A DNA stretch of 64,000 nucleotides from Thauera sp. UBA6194 (GTDB taxonomy: Bacteria > Pseudomonadota > Gammaproteobacteria > Burkholderiales > Rhodocyclaceae). The notes under the pieces are model-generated. The model was not told the DNA's origin. It was given only the letters and a program-made list of their open reading frames with translations, and made no database searches. Shown piece after piece: positions 43,807-53,064 of this stretch. The stretch lies in NCBI GenBank assembly GCA_002422685.1, contig DITC01000071.1, positions 128,472 through 192,471 on the forward strand. Reading direction: 5' to 3'. Both the position numbers and the translations under genes were made by a program. Every line of letters begins with the position of its first letter. The stretch's first letter is position 1.

Positions 43807-45138
43807 TCAGGCGCGCTCGAAGAGCGCGATCGACTCCACGTGCGAGGTCTGCGGGAACATGTTGGCGATGCCGGCGGCGCGCAGCACGTAGCCCTTCTCA
43901 TGCACCAGCACCGCGGCGTCACGCGCGAGCGTGGCGGGGTTGCAGGAGACGTACACGATGCGCGCCGGCTGCTCCACGCCGAGCGCCTTGACCACGGCGA
44001 TCGCACCCTCGCGCGGGGGGTCGATGAGCAGCTTGTCGAGCGGGCCGAGCGCGGCCAGGCTGTCTTCGGTGGCCTCGAACAGGTTCGCGGCGTGAAATTC
44101 GCAGCGCGCCTCCAGCCCGTTGAGGCGCGCGTTGTCCAGCGCACGCGCAACCAGCGCGTCGCTCCCCTCCACGCCCACCACCTGCGCGCCACAGCGCGCA
44201 ATCGGCAGGCTGAAATTGCCCAGGCCGCAGAACAGGTCGGCAATGCGCTCACCCGCTTGCGCATCGAGCAGTTGCATCGCGCGCCGGATCAGCAGGCGGT
44301 TGATGTGCACATTGACCTGGGTGAAATCGGTCGGGCGAAAATGCAGGCGCAGGTCGAACTCGGGCAGTGTGTAAGCGAGTGTCCGCGCCTCAGCAGCCGG
44401 CTGCGCAGGCTGCAGCGGTGTGGCGGTGTCCGGGCCACCGGGCTGGCACCAGGCCTGAATGCCTTCGGCCGCCGCGAAGGCGAGGATGCGCTTCTCGTCG
44501 GCTTTCGAGAACGGCAGCAGGTTGCGAAACACGAACACCGGCTCGTCGCCACTGCCACCCGCATCGCCATCGCCGAGCGCAATCTCCACCTGCGGCACGC
44601 GGTCGGCGATCGACAGGCCGGCGAGCATCTCGCGCAGCCGCGGCAGCAGCGCGGAGATCTGCGGCGGCAGCACCGGACAGGTGCGCATGTCCACGATGTA
44701 GCTCGAGCGCCGCTCGTGAAAACCGATGCGCAAGCCGCCCTTGCTCGGCACCACCCGCACCCCGAGCCGGGCACGATAGCGATAGTCCCAGGCCGGGCCG
44801 TGGATCGCGGGCAGGATGCGCTCGGCGCGCAGCTTGCCGATATGCCACAGGGCGTCTTCGAGGATGCGCTGCTTGACGGCGGCCTGCGCGTCGGCGTCCA
44901 GATGCTGCATCGAACAGCCGCCGCATACGCCGTAATGCGCGCAGCGCGGCACCACGCGCTGGGCGCTGGCCTTGAGCACACGCACGGTGTCGGCCTGCTC
45001 GTAGCTCGGCCGCGATCGGCGCACCACATACTCGACGCGCTCGCCCGGCAAGGCGCCCTCGATGAACACGGCCTTGCCGTCCACCCGGGCGACGCCGCGT
45101 CCTTCGTGATCCAGGGATTGAATGGTGGCTATGGGCAT
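43807..45138 (-). CDS. rlmD: 23S rRNA (uracil-1939-C5) methyltransferase RlmD
   Basis: A 443-residue RumA-type m5U methyltransferase. An N-terminal TRAM domain is followed by a [4Fe-4S] cluster motif (Cys66, Cys72, Cys75 in CAHYGVCGGC, with a fourth Cys in MRTCPVLPP). The SAM domain has DLFCGLGNFSLPIA, the DPPREGA loop, and the catalytic Cys in YVSCNPATLARD. It methylates U1939 of 23S rRNA. RlmCD-type dual enzymes are excluded by overall resemblance to RlmD, but the exact base is inferred. Confidence 0.92.
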   Translation of the reverse strand: MPIATIQSLDHEGRGVARVDGKAVFIEGALPGERVEYVVRRSRPSYEQADTVRVLKASAQRVVPRCAHYGVCGGCSMQHLDADAQAAVKQRILEDALWHIGKLRAERILPAIHGPAWDYRYRARLGVRVVPSKGGLRIGFHERRSSYIVDMRTCPVLPPQISALLPRLREMLAGLSIADRVPQVEIALGDGDAGGSGDEPVFVFRNLLPFSKADEKRILAFAAAEGIQAWCQPGGPDTATPLQPAQPAAEARTLAYTLPEFDLRLHFRPTDFTQVNVHINRLLIRRAMQLLDAQAGERIADLFCGLGNFSLPIARCGAQVVGVEGSDALVARALDNARLNGLEARCEFHAANLFEATEDSLAALGPLDKLLIDPPREGAIAVVKALGVEQPARIVYVSCNPATLARDAAVLVHEKGYVLRAAGIANMFPQTSHVESIALFERA

Positions 45139-45371
45139 GATCGTGCGCGCGCTCTAATCAGGGGAGCGCGATTCTAACGCGCCCGGACCCGGCAACGCTT
45201 TCTTACGATTCAAGGCCCTGTCCGCGGGCGGCTCGCCCCCCTACAGGCAAGGCAGCCCGCACCTGCGTGTTAAGATGCGCTTCGCATTCGGGCTGCGATG
45301 CATCCGCCCCTGGCGGCGCTCGATCCGGCCCGATGAGCCCCCCCTTCCGAATCAGAACAAGGAACACGCAC

Positions 45372-45809
45372 ATGAAACATCCTCTTCTCGTCGCCGCCCT
45401 CGTCGCCATCGCCGTGTCTGCCTGCAGCAAGCAGGAAGAAGCGGCCGCCCCGCAGGCGCCGAGTGCGCAGGAACAAGCCAAGGAATCCGCCGCCCAGGCC
45501 GTCGAGTCCGCGAAGGACGCCGCCGCTGCCGGCACCCAGGCCGTGAAGGAAGAAGCCGCCGCCGCCGCGGATGCGACCAGCCAGGCCGCTGACGAAGCCG
45601 CCGCCAAGGCCAGCGCCGCAGTCGACAGCGCCAAGGAAAACGCCGCCGCGGCCGTCGAAGCCGTGAAGGAAGAGAGCGCCGCGGCCGTCGAAAGCGTGAA
45701 GGAAGGTGCCGCGGCACTCGAGCAGGAAGCCAGCGAAGCGGCCGACGCCGCGAAGGCCGCGGCCGAAGCTGCCGTGAGCGCTGCCAAGGACTCCGCCGCC
45801 AAGGAGTAA
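45372..45809 (+). CDS. Ala/Glu/Lys-rich lipoprotein with 11-residue repeats
   Basis: A 145-residue protein with a lipoprotein signal (MKHPLLVAALVAIAVSAC, Cys18). The mature part is built almost only from Ala, Glu, Lys, Ser and Val. It runs in 11-residue units such as AVDSAKENAAA, AVEAVKEESAA, AVESVKEGAAA, which resemble the 11-mer of group 3 LEA proteins and predict a long helix or right-handed coiled coil. It may be an envelope stress or spacer protein; I know no assigned function. ATG 45372 follows an AAGGAA site; an upstream start at 45267 would mask the signal peptide. A strong terminator follows. Confidence 0.85.
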   Translation: MKHPLLVAALVAIAVSACSKQEEAAAPQAPSAQEQAKESAAQAVESAKDAAAAGTQAVKEEAAAAADATSQAADEAAAKASAAVDSAKENAAAAVEAVKEESAAAVESVKEGAAALEQEASEAADAAKAAAEAAVSAAKDSAAKE

Positions 45810-45827
45810 GCGCACCTCGAGTGCAAC

Positions 45828-45857
45828 AAAAAAGCCGGCTGTATGCCGGCTTTTTTT
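45828..45857 (+). terminator. Bidirectional intrinsic terminator
   Basis: AAAGCCGGC (45831-45839) and GCCGGCTTT (45845-45853) form a 9-bp stem with a 5-nt loop, flanked by A-rich and T-rich runs. It can end both the lipoprotein transcript and the convergent bamC transcript. Confidence 0.9.
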
Positions 45858-45890
45858 GTTGCCTTGCCCCGGTGTGCCGGGGCATGAGGA

Positions 45891-47033
45891 TCAGCGCAGC
45901 TGCTCGTGCAGCAGGCCGAGCATGCGGCGCGCGGTATCGGACGTGTCGAGCCCGCCTTCGCGCGTCAGCACGCTCACGCGCGCGGCATCGCCCTGCCCGT
46001 CGACGCGCAGGCGATACTCGCTGCCGCCGGCGGCGGGCTTGTCGTCGCTGCGCCAGAAGGCGAGGCGCGACAGGAAGCCTTTTTCGGTGCTGCCGTTGTC
46101 GGCCTCCGGGTCCACATAGCGCACGAAATAAAGCCCTTCGGCGCGGTCGCGGTCTTCGACGGTGAAGCCGATGCGATCGAGCGCCAGCCCGACGCGGCGC
46201 CAGGCGCGATCGAACGGCTCTTCCAGCATCAGCGCCACGCCCCCCTCGGCAGCCGACACCAGTCGTGCGCGCTCTTCGACCTGCGGCGTTGCCAGCTCGG
46301 CCTCGGCGCGCGCTTCTTCGGCCCCCAGGCGCACCATGAGGCGGCGCAGCATCTCGGCCTCGAGCTCGGGGTCAGCCGGACGCGGCTGCCAGATCGTGCT
46401 GTCCTTGGCCTCGGTCGGATAGATCTCCATCATGCCGCGGTGGCTGATGTAGACCTCGACCGTACCCGGCGTTGCGCCCTGCTCGAGGCGCGTGCGGAAC
46501 TTGTCGCGCTCGGGCGTGGAGAACAGGCCATCGAGCACCTTGCCGAGCGTGGCGCGCACGAAGTCCTGCGGGATCTTGGCGCGGTCTTCTGCCCAGTCGG
46601 TCTCCATGACGCCGATCTCGGGGCTGTCGATGTTGAGGATGAAGCCGAGCTCGAGCCAGAAGTCCTTGATCTGTGGCCAGAGCGCCTCGGGCGTGCCCCC
46701 GACCACCAGCCAGCGCTGGGTGCCGGCGCGCTCGATACGCATCGTGTCGGACGCGACCAGCACATCGCCGGCGCCACTCGACACTGCGGGCTGGCCTGCG
46801 CGATCGGCCTCGTAGGCCGAATAGGTAGCCACACCGCGCGGCGCGACATCGGGCACGGCGAAGCGGTCGTCGCGCCGCGGCGCGGTGAGGTCGGGCGGAA
46901 TCTCGAGCGGACGCTCGATCTTGCGCGCGCTCTTGTAGTCGATGCGCTTGGATTCGAGCAGGGAGCCGGAACAACCGCCGAGCGCCAGCGACAGCGCGAG
47001 CAGTGACAGGGAGGTACGCGTGGAACGATTCAT
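45891..47033 (-). CDS. bamC: Outer membrane protein assembly factor BamC
   Basis: A 380-residue lipoprotein (lipobox LGGC, Cys21) with the BamC/NlpB start (IDYKSARKIERPLEIPPDLTAP) and two helix-grip domains: one at about 100-210 (WLVVGGTPEALWPQIKDFWLELGF in part) and one at about 270-380. BamC is an accessory part of the BAM complex that inserts outer-membrane beta-barrels. It lies 26 bp after dapA, a frequent arrangement in proteobacteria, and is probably cotranscribed. Confidence 0.92.
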   Translation of the reverse strand: MNRSTRTSLSLLALSLALGGCSGSLLESKRIDYKSARKIERPLEIPPDLTAPRRDDRFAVPDVAPRGVATYSAYEADRAGQPAVSSGAGDVLVASDTMRIERAGTQRWLVVGGTPEALWPQIKDFWLELGFILNIDSPEIGVMETDWAEDRAKIPQDFVRATLGKVLDGLFSTPERDKFRTRLEQGATPGTVEVYISHRGMMEIYPTEAKDSTIWQPRPADPELEAEMLRRLMVRLGAEEARAEAELATPQVEERARLVSAAEGGVALMLEEPFDRAWRRVGLALDRIGFTVEDRDRAEGLYFVRYVDPEADNGSTEKGFLSRLAFWRSDDKPAAGGSEYRLRVDGQGDAARVSVLTREGGLDTSDTARRMLGLLHEQLR

Positions 47034-47059
47034 GGAATACCTGGGCGGAGAGTTTCGGA

Positions 47060-47938
47060 TCAGACCTGGATACCGGCCTTGCGCATGGCCTTGAGCACGC
47101 GCTCATGGAGCGCTTCGGACAGCGGCGTGAGCGGCAGACGCAGCCCATAACCGATCAGGCCCATGCGGGCTACGGCCCACTTGACCGGAATCGGGTTGGC
47201 CTCGCAGAACAGGTCACGGTGCAGACCGGTCAGCGCGGCATTGGTTTCGCGCAGCGTGCGCATGTCGCCGGCTGCGGCAGCGGCACACAACTGGTGCATG
47301 GCGCGCGGCGCGACGTTGGCCGTGACCGAGATCACGCCGTGCCCGCCGAGCATCAGGAACGCCGCCGAGCTCATGTCGTCACCGCTGTACAGGCCGAAGC
47401 CTGCGGGCGCACGCTCGACGAGATCGCAGGCGCGGTCCAGGCTGCCGGTGGCGTCCTTCAGACCCACGATGTTGGGAATTTCGGCCAGGCGCAGCACGGT
47501 GTCGTTGGCCAGGTCGGCGACGGTGCGGCCGGGCACGTTGTACAGGATGAGCGGCAAATCGACCGCTTCGGCGATGCTGCGGTAGTGGCGGTACAGGCCT
47601 TCCTGGGTCGGCCTGTTGTAGTAGGGCACGACGGACAGGTGAGCATCCACGCCCGCCTCGCTCGCGAAGCGTGCGAGCTCGACGGCCTCGGCGGTCGAGT
47701 TGGCGCCCGTGCCGGCGATGACCGGCACCCGGCCCGCCACATGCGCGACCGCGGCACGGATGAGCTCGCAGTGCTCATCGACATTGACCGTGGGGGACTC
47801 ACCCGTGGTACCGACGATGACGATGCCGTCGGTTCCTTCGGCGATGTGCCAGTCGATCAGGCTGCGCAGGCGGGGGAAATCCAGGCTGCCGTCGTCCTGC
47901 ATGGGCGTGACGATGGCGACAAGCGATCCGGTAATCAT
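47060..47938 (-). CDS. dapA: 4-hydroxy-tetrahydrodipicolinate synthase DapA
   Basis: A 292-residue TIM-barrel aldolase. It condenses pyruvate and aspartate semialdehyde, the first step committed to lysine and diaminopimelate. The substrate motif GTTGESPTVNVDEH, the catalytic Tyr in VVPYYNRPTQEGLYRHYRSI (in part) and the Schiff-base Lys in IVGLKDATGSL near residue 162 are present. The length is normal. bamC follows closely. Confidence 0.97.
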   Translation of the reverse strand: MITGSLVAIVTPMQDDGSLDFPRLRSLIDWHIAEGTDGIVIVGTTGESPTVNVDEHCELIRAAVAHVAGRVPVIAGTGANSTAEAVELARFASEAGVDAHLSVVPYYNRPTQEGLYRHYRSIAEAVDLPLILYNVPGRTVADLANDTVLRLAEIPNIVGLKDATGSLDRACDLVERAPAGFGLYSGDDMSSAAFLMLGGHGVISVTANVAPRAMHQLCAAAAAGDMRTLRETNAALTGLHRDLFCEANPIPVKWAVARMGLIGYGLRLPLTPLSEALHERVLKAMRKAGIQV

Positions 47939-48052
47939 GGCGTCTGGGCTGAAAATTAAAGTTCGGATTCTAACCGATCACGCAGACACGGCCAGTGCGC
48001 ACGCGATTTGCCGCGTACGCACTGACCGGTGAGCGATCGAAGGAATGGGCGC

Positions 48053-48979
48053 TCAAAGGTCGGCAAGCGCCTTGACGTGCGCGACCACCGAGCGGGCCAG
48101 CGAGGACAGCGAGTAGCCGCCCTCGAGGATGGACACGATGCGCTTCTGGCTGCAGTCGGCCGCCACCGCCTTGATCTGCTCGGTGGCCCAGATGTAGTCG
48201 GCCTCGAGCAGGCCGAGCGAGCCCATGTCGTCCTCGTAGTGCGCATCGAACCCTGCCGAGATGAAGATCATCTGCGGATTGTGCGCACGCAGCGCGGGGA
48301 TCACGACCTCGCCGAAGGCCTGGCGGAAGCCGTCTCCGCGCGTCCCGGCCGGTAGCGGCACGTTGCACATGTGCGGAGGCGGATTGTCGGCGCCGCAGTA
48401 GGGATAGAAGGGATGCTGGAAGATTCCGGCCATCATCACGCGCGCATCGTTGCGGAAGATGTCTTCGGTGCCATTGCCGTGGTGCACGTCGAAATCGACG
48501 ATGGCCACCCGCTCGAGCCCATGCGCCTCGAGCGCATGACGCGCGGCGATGGCGACGTTGTTCATGAAGCAAAAGCCCATCGCCTTCGAGCGCTCGGCAT
48601 GGTGACCGGGCGGGCGCACCGCGCAGAAGCCGTTCTCGATCTCGCCCTTCATGACGAGGTCGGTGGCGAACACGCCTGCACCGGCCGAGCGCAGGGCCGC
48701 CTTCATGGTACCCGGGCTCATCGCCGTATCCGGGTCGAGGTGGCGGATGCCGTGCTCGGGCACGTTCTCGAACAAGGTGTTTACGTAGTCCCTGGGGTGA
48801 ACGCGCTCGATGTGTTCGCGCTGCGCTTCGGGCGCATCGTAGAACGAGATGTACATGTCCAGCCCCGAGGCGATCAGGCGATCATTGATCGCCGATAGCC
48901 GGTCGGGGCACTCCGGATGCATCGAACCCATGTCATGCAGCCAGCAATCGCGGTGCGTGATGAACGCCGTCGTGGTCAT
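48053..48979 (-). CDS. Histone deacetylase-fold amidohydrolase
   Basis: A 308-residue class II HDAC-like protein. The active-site histidines lie in RPPGHHAERSKAMGFCFMNN; the zinc ligands Asp, His and Asp lie in VDFDVHHGNGTEDIF and SAGFDAHYEDDMG; and the end has ILEGGYSL. Bacterial members deacetylate acetylpolyamines, acetoin-pathway enzymes or other substrates; the substrate cannot be told here. ATG 48979 has an AGGGAGGAG site; a longer frame to 49096 lacks one. It is divergent from moxR. Confidence 0.92.
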   Translation of the reverse strand: MTTTAFITHRDCWLHDMGSMHPECPDRLSAINDRLIASGLDMYISFYDAPEAQREHIERVHPRDYVNTLFENVPEHGIRHLDPDTAMSPGTMKAALRSAGAGVFATDLVMKGEIENGFCAVRPPGHHAERSKAMGFCFMNNVAIAARHALEAHGLERVAIVDFDVHHGNGTEDIFRNDARVMMAGIFQHPFYPYCGADNPPPHMCNVPLPAGTRGDGFRQAFGEVVIPALRAHNPQMIFISAGFDAHYEDDMGSLGLLEADYIWATEQIKAVAADCSQKRIVSILEGGYSLSSLARSVVAHVKALADL

Positions 48980-49160
48980 ACTCCTCCCTCTCACCTCGCA
49001 AACGGTCGACCTAGCCTCTTGCGGGCGCGCGCGAAGCATGCGAACGCCCTTGTGCCTGTGACCTTTTTTCCGACCGGCCAGCGTGACGTGCATCATCCGG
49101 GCCGGCGACCTTTGTGATCTATTATCACCGCTTCCCGGCCAATTTCACAGTACGCCAGCG

Positions 49161-50078
49161 ATGCCCATTCACCATGCGAAGCGCCTCCTCGAAGCCGCGG
49201 ACAAGATCATTCTCGGCAAGGAGCGTGAACTGCGCCTCGCCCTCACCTGCCTCGTCGCGCGCGGCCATCTGCTCATCGAGGATGTACCCGGCGTCGGCAA
49301 GACCACGCTCGCGCATGTGCTCGCACGGCTGATGGGCCTGCAGTTCCAGCGCATCCAGTTCACCAGCGACCTGCTGCCCGCCGACATCCTGGGCGTGTCG
49401 ATCTTCGATCGCGAAACGAGCGCGTTCCGCTTTCACCCGGGGCCGATCTTCGCCCAGCTGATCCTCGCCGACGAAATCAACCGCGCCACGCCTAAGACTC
49501 AGAGCGCCCTGCTCGAAGCGATGGAAGAACGCCAGGTCACCGCCGACGGCGAAACGTACACCCTCGACGAGCCCTTCTTCGTCATCGCCACGCAGAACCC
49601 GGCACACCAGATCGGCACGTTCCCGCTCCCCGAAAGTCAGCTCGACCGGTTCCTGCTGCGCATCCGGCTCGGCTACCCAGACCGCGTCGCCGAGCGTGCG
49701 CTGCTGATGGGCGAGGACCGACGCAGCCTGCTCGAGCGCCACCCGCCGGTGGCGCGCCCCGAGGACATCGTGGCGCTGCAACAGGCCGCGCGCGGCGTGC
49801 ATGTCGCCGAGGCGCTGGTCGATTATCTGCAGGCGCTGCTCGCAGCCACCCGCAACAGCCCGGAGCTGGCCTCGGGCCTGAGCCCGCGCGCCGGCCTGGG
49901 CCTGCTCGCCGCCGCGCGCGCGTGGGCGCTCATCGACGGCCGCGACCATGTGCTCCCCGAGGACGTGCAGACGCTGTTTCCGCATGTCGCCGCCCATCGC
50001 CTGCATCTCGCCGCCGACGGTCGTCCGATACCGCCGGCCAGTCTCGCGCGTCTGATGCAGACGGTCGCGCTGGACTGA
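49161..50078 (+). CDS. MoxR-family AAA+ ATPase
   Basis: A 305-residue MoxR ATPase with Walker A EDVPGVGKTTLAHVLA, Walker B LILADEINRATPKTQSALLEAMEERQVT (in part) and IATQNPAHQIGTFPLPESQLDRFLLRI (sensor region, in part). MoxR proteins act as chaperone-like ATPases for neighbouring DUF58 or VWA proteins. ATG 49161 starts the normal N-terminus; a longer frame to 49083 is unlike the family. The stop overlaps the DUF58 start. Confidence 0.92.
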   Translation: MPIHHAKRLLEAADKIILGKERELRLALTCLVARGHLLIEDVPGVGKTTLAHVLARLMGLQFQRIQFTSDLLPADILGVSIFDRETSAFRFHPGPIFAQLILADEINRATPKTQSALLEAMEERQVTADGETYTLDEPFFVIATQNPAHQIGTFPLPESQLDRFLLRIRLGYPDRVAERALLMGEDRRSLLERHPPVARPEDIVALQQAARGVHVAEALVDYLQALLAATRNSPELASGLSPRAGLGLLAAARAWALIDGRDHVLPEDVQTLFPHVAAHRLHLAADGRPIPPASLARLMQTVALD

Positions 50079-51058
50079 TGCCGATGGCGGGAACCGCCGC
50101 CCTGCGTGCGGCCGCCGATCGCTGGCTGTTTCGCGTCACCGGCCCGGAGGCCGCGCCGATCCGGCTCGTGCAGCGCCGCATCTTCGTGCTGCCGACGGGC
50201 GCGGGGATCGGGTTCGCGTGCGTGCTGCTCGTGATGCTGATCGCCTCGATCAATTACAACCTCAGCCTCGGCCATGCGCTGGTGTTTTTGCTCGCGGGCA
50301 GCGCGGCGGCGAGCATGCTGCATGCGTTTCGCAACCTGTTCGGGCTCGCCATCCGTCCGGGACGCTGCGCGCCTGTGTTCTGTGGCGACACGGTCAATTT
50401 CCAGGTCCTGGTCGCCAACCCCCACGCCCGTCGCCGACCGGCGCTGCGCCTGAGCGCGCTTGGGCAATCGGTCACCTTCGAAGCCGCCGCAGGCGACGAG
50501 ACCGCCGTCGGCCTGCCCTGCCCGAGCATGCGCCGCGGCTGGCTGACGATGGGCCGCAGCGTCATCGAGACGCGCTGGCCGCTCGGCCTGATCCAGGCCT
50601 GGAGCGTGTTCGTGCCCGATGTGCGCTGTCTGGTGTTTCCCGCCCCCGAGCCCGATCCGCCCGCCTTGCCCACCGGAGGGGACGGCGCGCGCGAGGCACG
50701 CGCCCGCAAGGGCGAAGGCGACGACGACTTTGCCGGTCTGCGGGCGCACAGGACGGCCGACTCGCCGCGCCACGTCGCCTGGAAGGTGCTCGCGCGCGGC
50801 GGGCCGATGCTCACCAAGCAGTACGCGGGCGCCGAGGGCCGCGAACTGGTGCTCGACTGGGACGCGCTCGACCCCGGGCTAGACACCGAAAGCCGCCTGT
50901 CGCGCCTGTGCGCCTGGGTGCTGCAGGCCGAAGCGCGCGGGCTGCGCTATGCCCTCGCCCTGCCCGGCATGCGCTCGCCCTGTGCCACGGGCAGCGCGCA
51001 TCGCGACCGCTGTCTGGAGAGGCTCGCGCTCTTCGCTCACGCGGGGGATGCGGCGTGA
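50078..51058 (+). CDS. DUF58 domain membrane protein
   Basis: A 326-residue protein with two adjacent membrane segments (about 30-75) and a C-terminal DUF58 region with ADSPRHVAWKVLARGGPMLTKQY. The family is nearly always next to moxR and a transglutaminase-like protein. The ATG at 50078 shares its A with the moxR stop (TGATG); a second ATG is two codons on. GTGA at 51055 couples it to the next gene. The role is likely envelope-related, not proven. Confidence 0.88.
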   Translation: MPMAGTAALRAAADRWLFRVTGPEAAPIRLVQRRIFVLPTGAGIGFACVLLVMLIASINYNLSLGHALVFLLAGSAAASMLHAFRNLFGLAIRPGRCAPVFCGDTVNFQVLVANPHARRRPALRLSALGQSVTFEAAAGDETAVGLPCPSMRRGWLTMGRSVIETRWPLGLIQAWSVFVPDVRCLVFPAPEPDPPALPTGGDGAREARARKGEGDDDFAGLRAHRTADSPRHVAWKVLARGGPMLTKQYAGAEGRELVLDWDALDPGLDTESRLSRLCAWVLQAEARGLRYALALPGMRSPCATGSAHRDRCLERLALFAHAGDAA

Positions 51059-53064
51059 GCAGCTGGCGGCCCTGGCGCAGAAAAACCGCGGATGGGCGGG
51101 GGGCGGGCGCGCGCTCCACGCCCTGTGCCCCCGCGCTCGACAAGAGACAAGGGCTGTGGCTGCTATCGAGCGCCGCGGTGAGCGCCGCACCGCATGCCAT
51201 GTGGCTGCCGGGCTGGATCAGCGTGGTGTGCGCGCTGCTGCTCACCTGGCGCGGCCTGCTGCTTTGGCAGGGCAGCCGGCCGCCGCCGCGGGCGCTGCTG
51301 CTGGTGATCACGCTCGCGCTCGCGGTCGGCGTGCGCATCGAGTTCGGCCACTTCTTCGGCAAGGACCCGGGCGTGGCCCTGCTCGCGCTGCTGCTCGGCC
51401 TCAAGCTGCTCGAAACCCAGGCCGCGCGGGACATCCGCGCAGGCGTGCTGCTGTGCCTGTTCCTGCAGCTGGCGATCTTCTTCGAGGATCAGTCGCTGCC
51501 GGTGGCGGCGCTGGCGCTGTGCGGCACCCTGCTCGCCCTCGGCGCCCTGATCGCGCTCGTGGATCCGGCCGCCCGGCTCGGTGCGCAGTTGCGTGGCGCG
51601 GCGAGCCTGCTCGCCCAGGGGCTGCCCTTCATGCTCGCCCTGTTCCTGCTCTTTCCGCGCATCCAGGGTCCGCTCTGGGGCCTGCCCGCAGATGCCTTCA
51701 GCGCCCGCACCGGCCTGTCGGACACCATGACCCCGGGCTCGATCAGTGCGCTCGGGACCTCCCCCGCAATCGCCTTCCGGGTGCGCTTCGAGGGCACGCC
51801 GCCAGCGCAGAACCAGCGCTACTGGCGCGGCCCGGTGCTCACCGCCTATGACGGTCGCACCTGGCGTGCGCGCCCGGCGCGCGAGTCGGACACGCCCTTC
51901 TACACCCCGAGCGGAGCACGCATCGACTATGCGCTGACCCTCGAGCCGCACAATCAGCGCTGGCTGCTCGCGCTCGACTACCCGGGTGAGGCCCAGCCCA
52001 AGGCACGCTACTCGCACGACTTCCTCGCCCTGAGCCCGCGGCCGGTGCAGACGCGCACGCGCTTCACCCTGAGCGCCTACCCCTCGACACCGACAGGCCT
52101 CGCCGAAGACGCTGCCACACTTGCCGCCGCCACCCGCCTGCCGCCGGGGAGCAACCCGCGCAGCGCCGCGCTCGCGGCCGAACTGGCCGCGGGGACACGC
52201 TCGCACGCGGAGACGCTCGCGCGCGTCATCGCGCATCTGCGTGCGACCCCCTTGCGCTACACCCTGCAGCCGCCGCTGCTCGGGTCTCACCCGGCCGACG
52301 ACTTCCTGTTCGAGACGCAGAGCGGTTTTTGCGAGCACTTCGCGTCGGCTTTCGTCGTGCTCATGCGTGCGGCGGGTGTGCCGGCACGCGTGGTCACCGG
52401 CTATCAGGGCGGCGAGATCAATCCGGTCGACGGCTACCTCGTCGTGCGCCAGTCCGACGCCCACGCCTGGGCCGAAGTCTGGCTTGCAGGGCGCGGCTGG
52501 GTGCGCGTCGATCCCACCGCGCTCGCCGCCCCCGAGCGCATCGACGATGGCATGGCCTCGGCACTGGCCGCCGACAGCGCGCTGCCGCTGCTGCTGCGCG
52601 CCGACATGCGCTGGCTGCGCGATCTGCGCCACCAGTGGGAGGCCGTGTCCAATGCGTGGAACCAGCACGTTCTTGGCTACAATCCCGAACGCCAGCGCGA
52701 ACTCCTGGAGCGCCTCGGCCTGTCGGGACGCGGCATCGCCGCGCTGGTCGCGCTGCTTGCCGCTGCAGTGCTGGCGATCTTCCTCGCCCTGTTCGCCTGG
52801 GCGACCTGGCGGCGGCGCCCACGCGATCCACTGCAAAAGGCCTGGGCGCGCTTTTGCCGCAAACTCGGCCGCGCGGGTTTGGCGCGCGCCCGCTGGGAAG
52901 GCCCGGCAGATTACGGGAACCGGATCGCTGCCGCGCTGCCCGATCAGGCACAGGCCCTGCGCGAGATCTGCGCCACCTATGCGCGGCTGCGCTACGGCCC
53001 ACCATGCGCGGCAAGCGCACTGCGCGCTTTGAACAAACGCATCGACGGAATACGCCTTCAATGA
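51055..53064 (+). CDS. tgpA: TgpA-type membrane transglutaminase (DUF3488 / DUF4129)
   Basis: A 669-residue protein: about six N-terminal membrane helices (DUF3488), a periplasmic transglutaminase-like domain with the Cys-His-Asp triad (Cys in SGFCEHFASAFVVLMRAAGVPARVVTGY in part, His in SDAHAWAEVW, Asp in VDPTALA), a further membrane helix (about 555-580) and a DUF4129 tail. Pseudomonas TgpA is essential and probably acts on cell-wall proteins. It starts with GTG (51055) in a GTGA overlap, and its stop overlaps mltB by 4 bp. Confidence 0.9.
   Translation: MSSWRPWRRKTADGRGAGARSTPCAPALDKRQGLWLLSSAAVSAAPHAMWLPGWISVVCALLLTWRGLLLWQGSRPPPRALLLVITLALAVGVRIEFGHFFGKDPGVALLALLLGLKLLETQAARDIRAGVLLCLFLQLAIFFEDQSLPVAALALCGTLLALGALIALVDPAARLGAQLRGAASLLAQGLPFMLALFLLFPRIQGPLWGLPADAFSARTGLSDTMTPGSISALGTSPAIAFRVRFEGTPPAQNQRYWRGPVLTAYDGRTWRARPARESDTPFYTPSGARIDYALTLEPHNQRWLLALDYPGEAQPKARYSHDFLALSPRPVQTRTRFTLSAYPSTPTGLAEDAATLAAATRLPPGSNPRSAALAAELAAGTRSHAETLARVIAHLRATPLRYTLQPPLLGSHPADDFLFETQSGFCEHFASAFVVLMRAAGVPARVVTGYQGGEINPVDGYLVVRQSDAHAWAEVWLAGRGWVRVDPTALAAPERIDDGMASALAADSALPLLLRADMRWLRDLRHQWEAVSNAWNQHVLGYNPERQRELLERLGLSGRGIAALVALLAAAVLAIFLALFAWATWRRRPRDPLQKAWARFCRKLGRAGLARARWEGPADYGNRIAAALPDQAQALREICATYARLRYGPPCAASALRALNKRIDGIRLQ

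Noticed and set aside
45300..45371. Possible longer N-terminus of the 11-mer lipoprotein from ATG 45267
   Set aside because: It would bury the lipoprotein signal, and a better ribosome site precedes ATG 45372.
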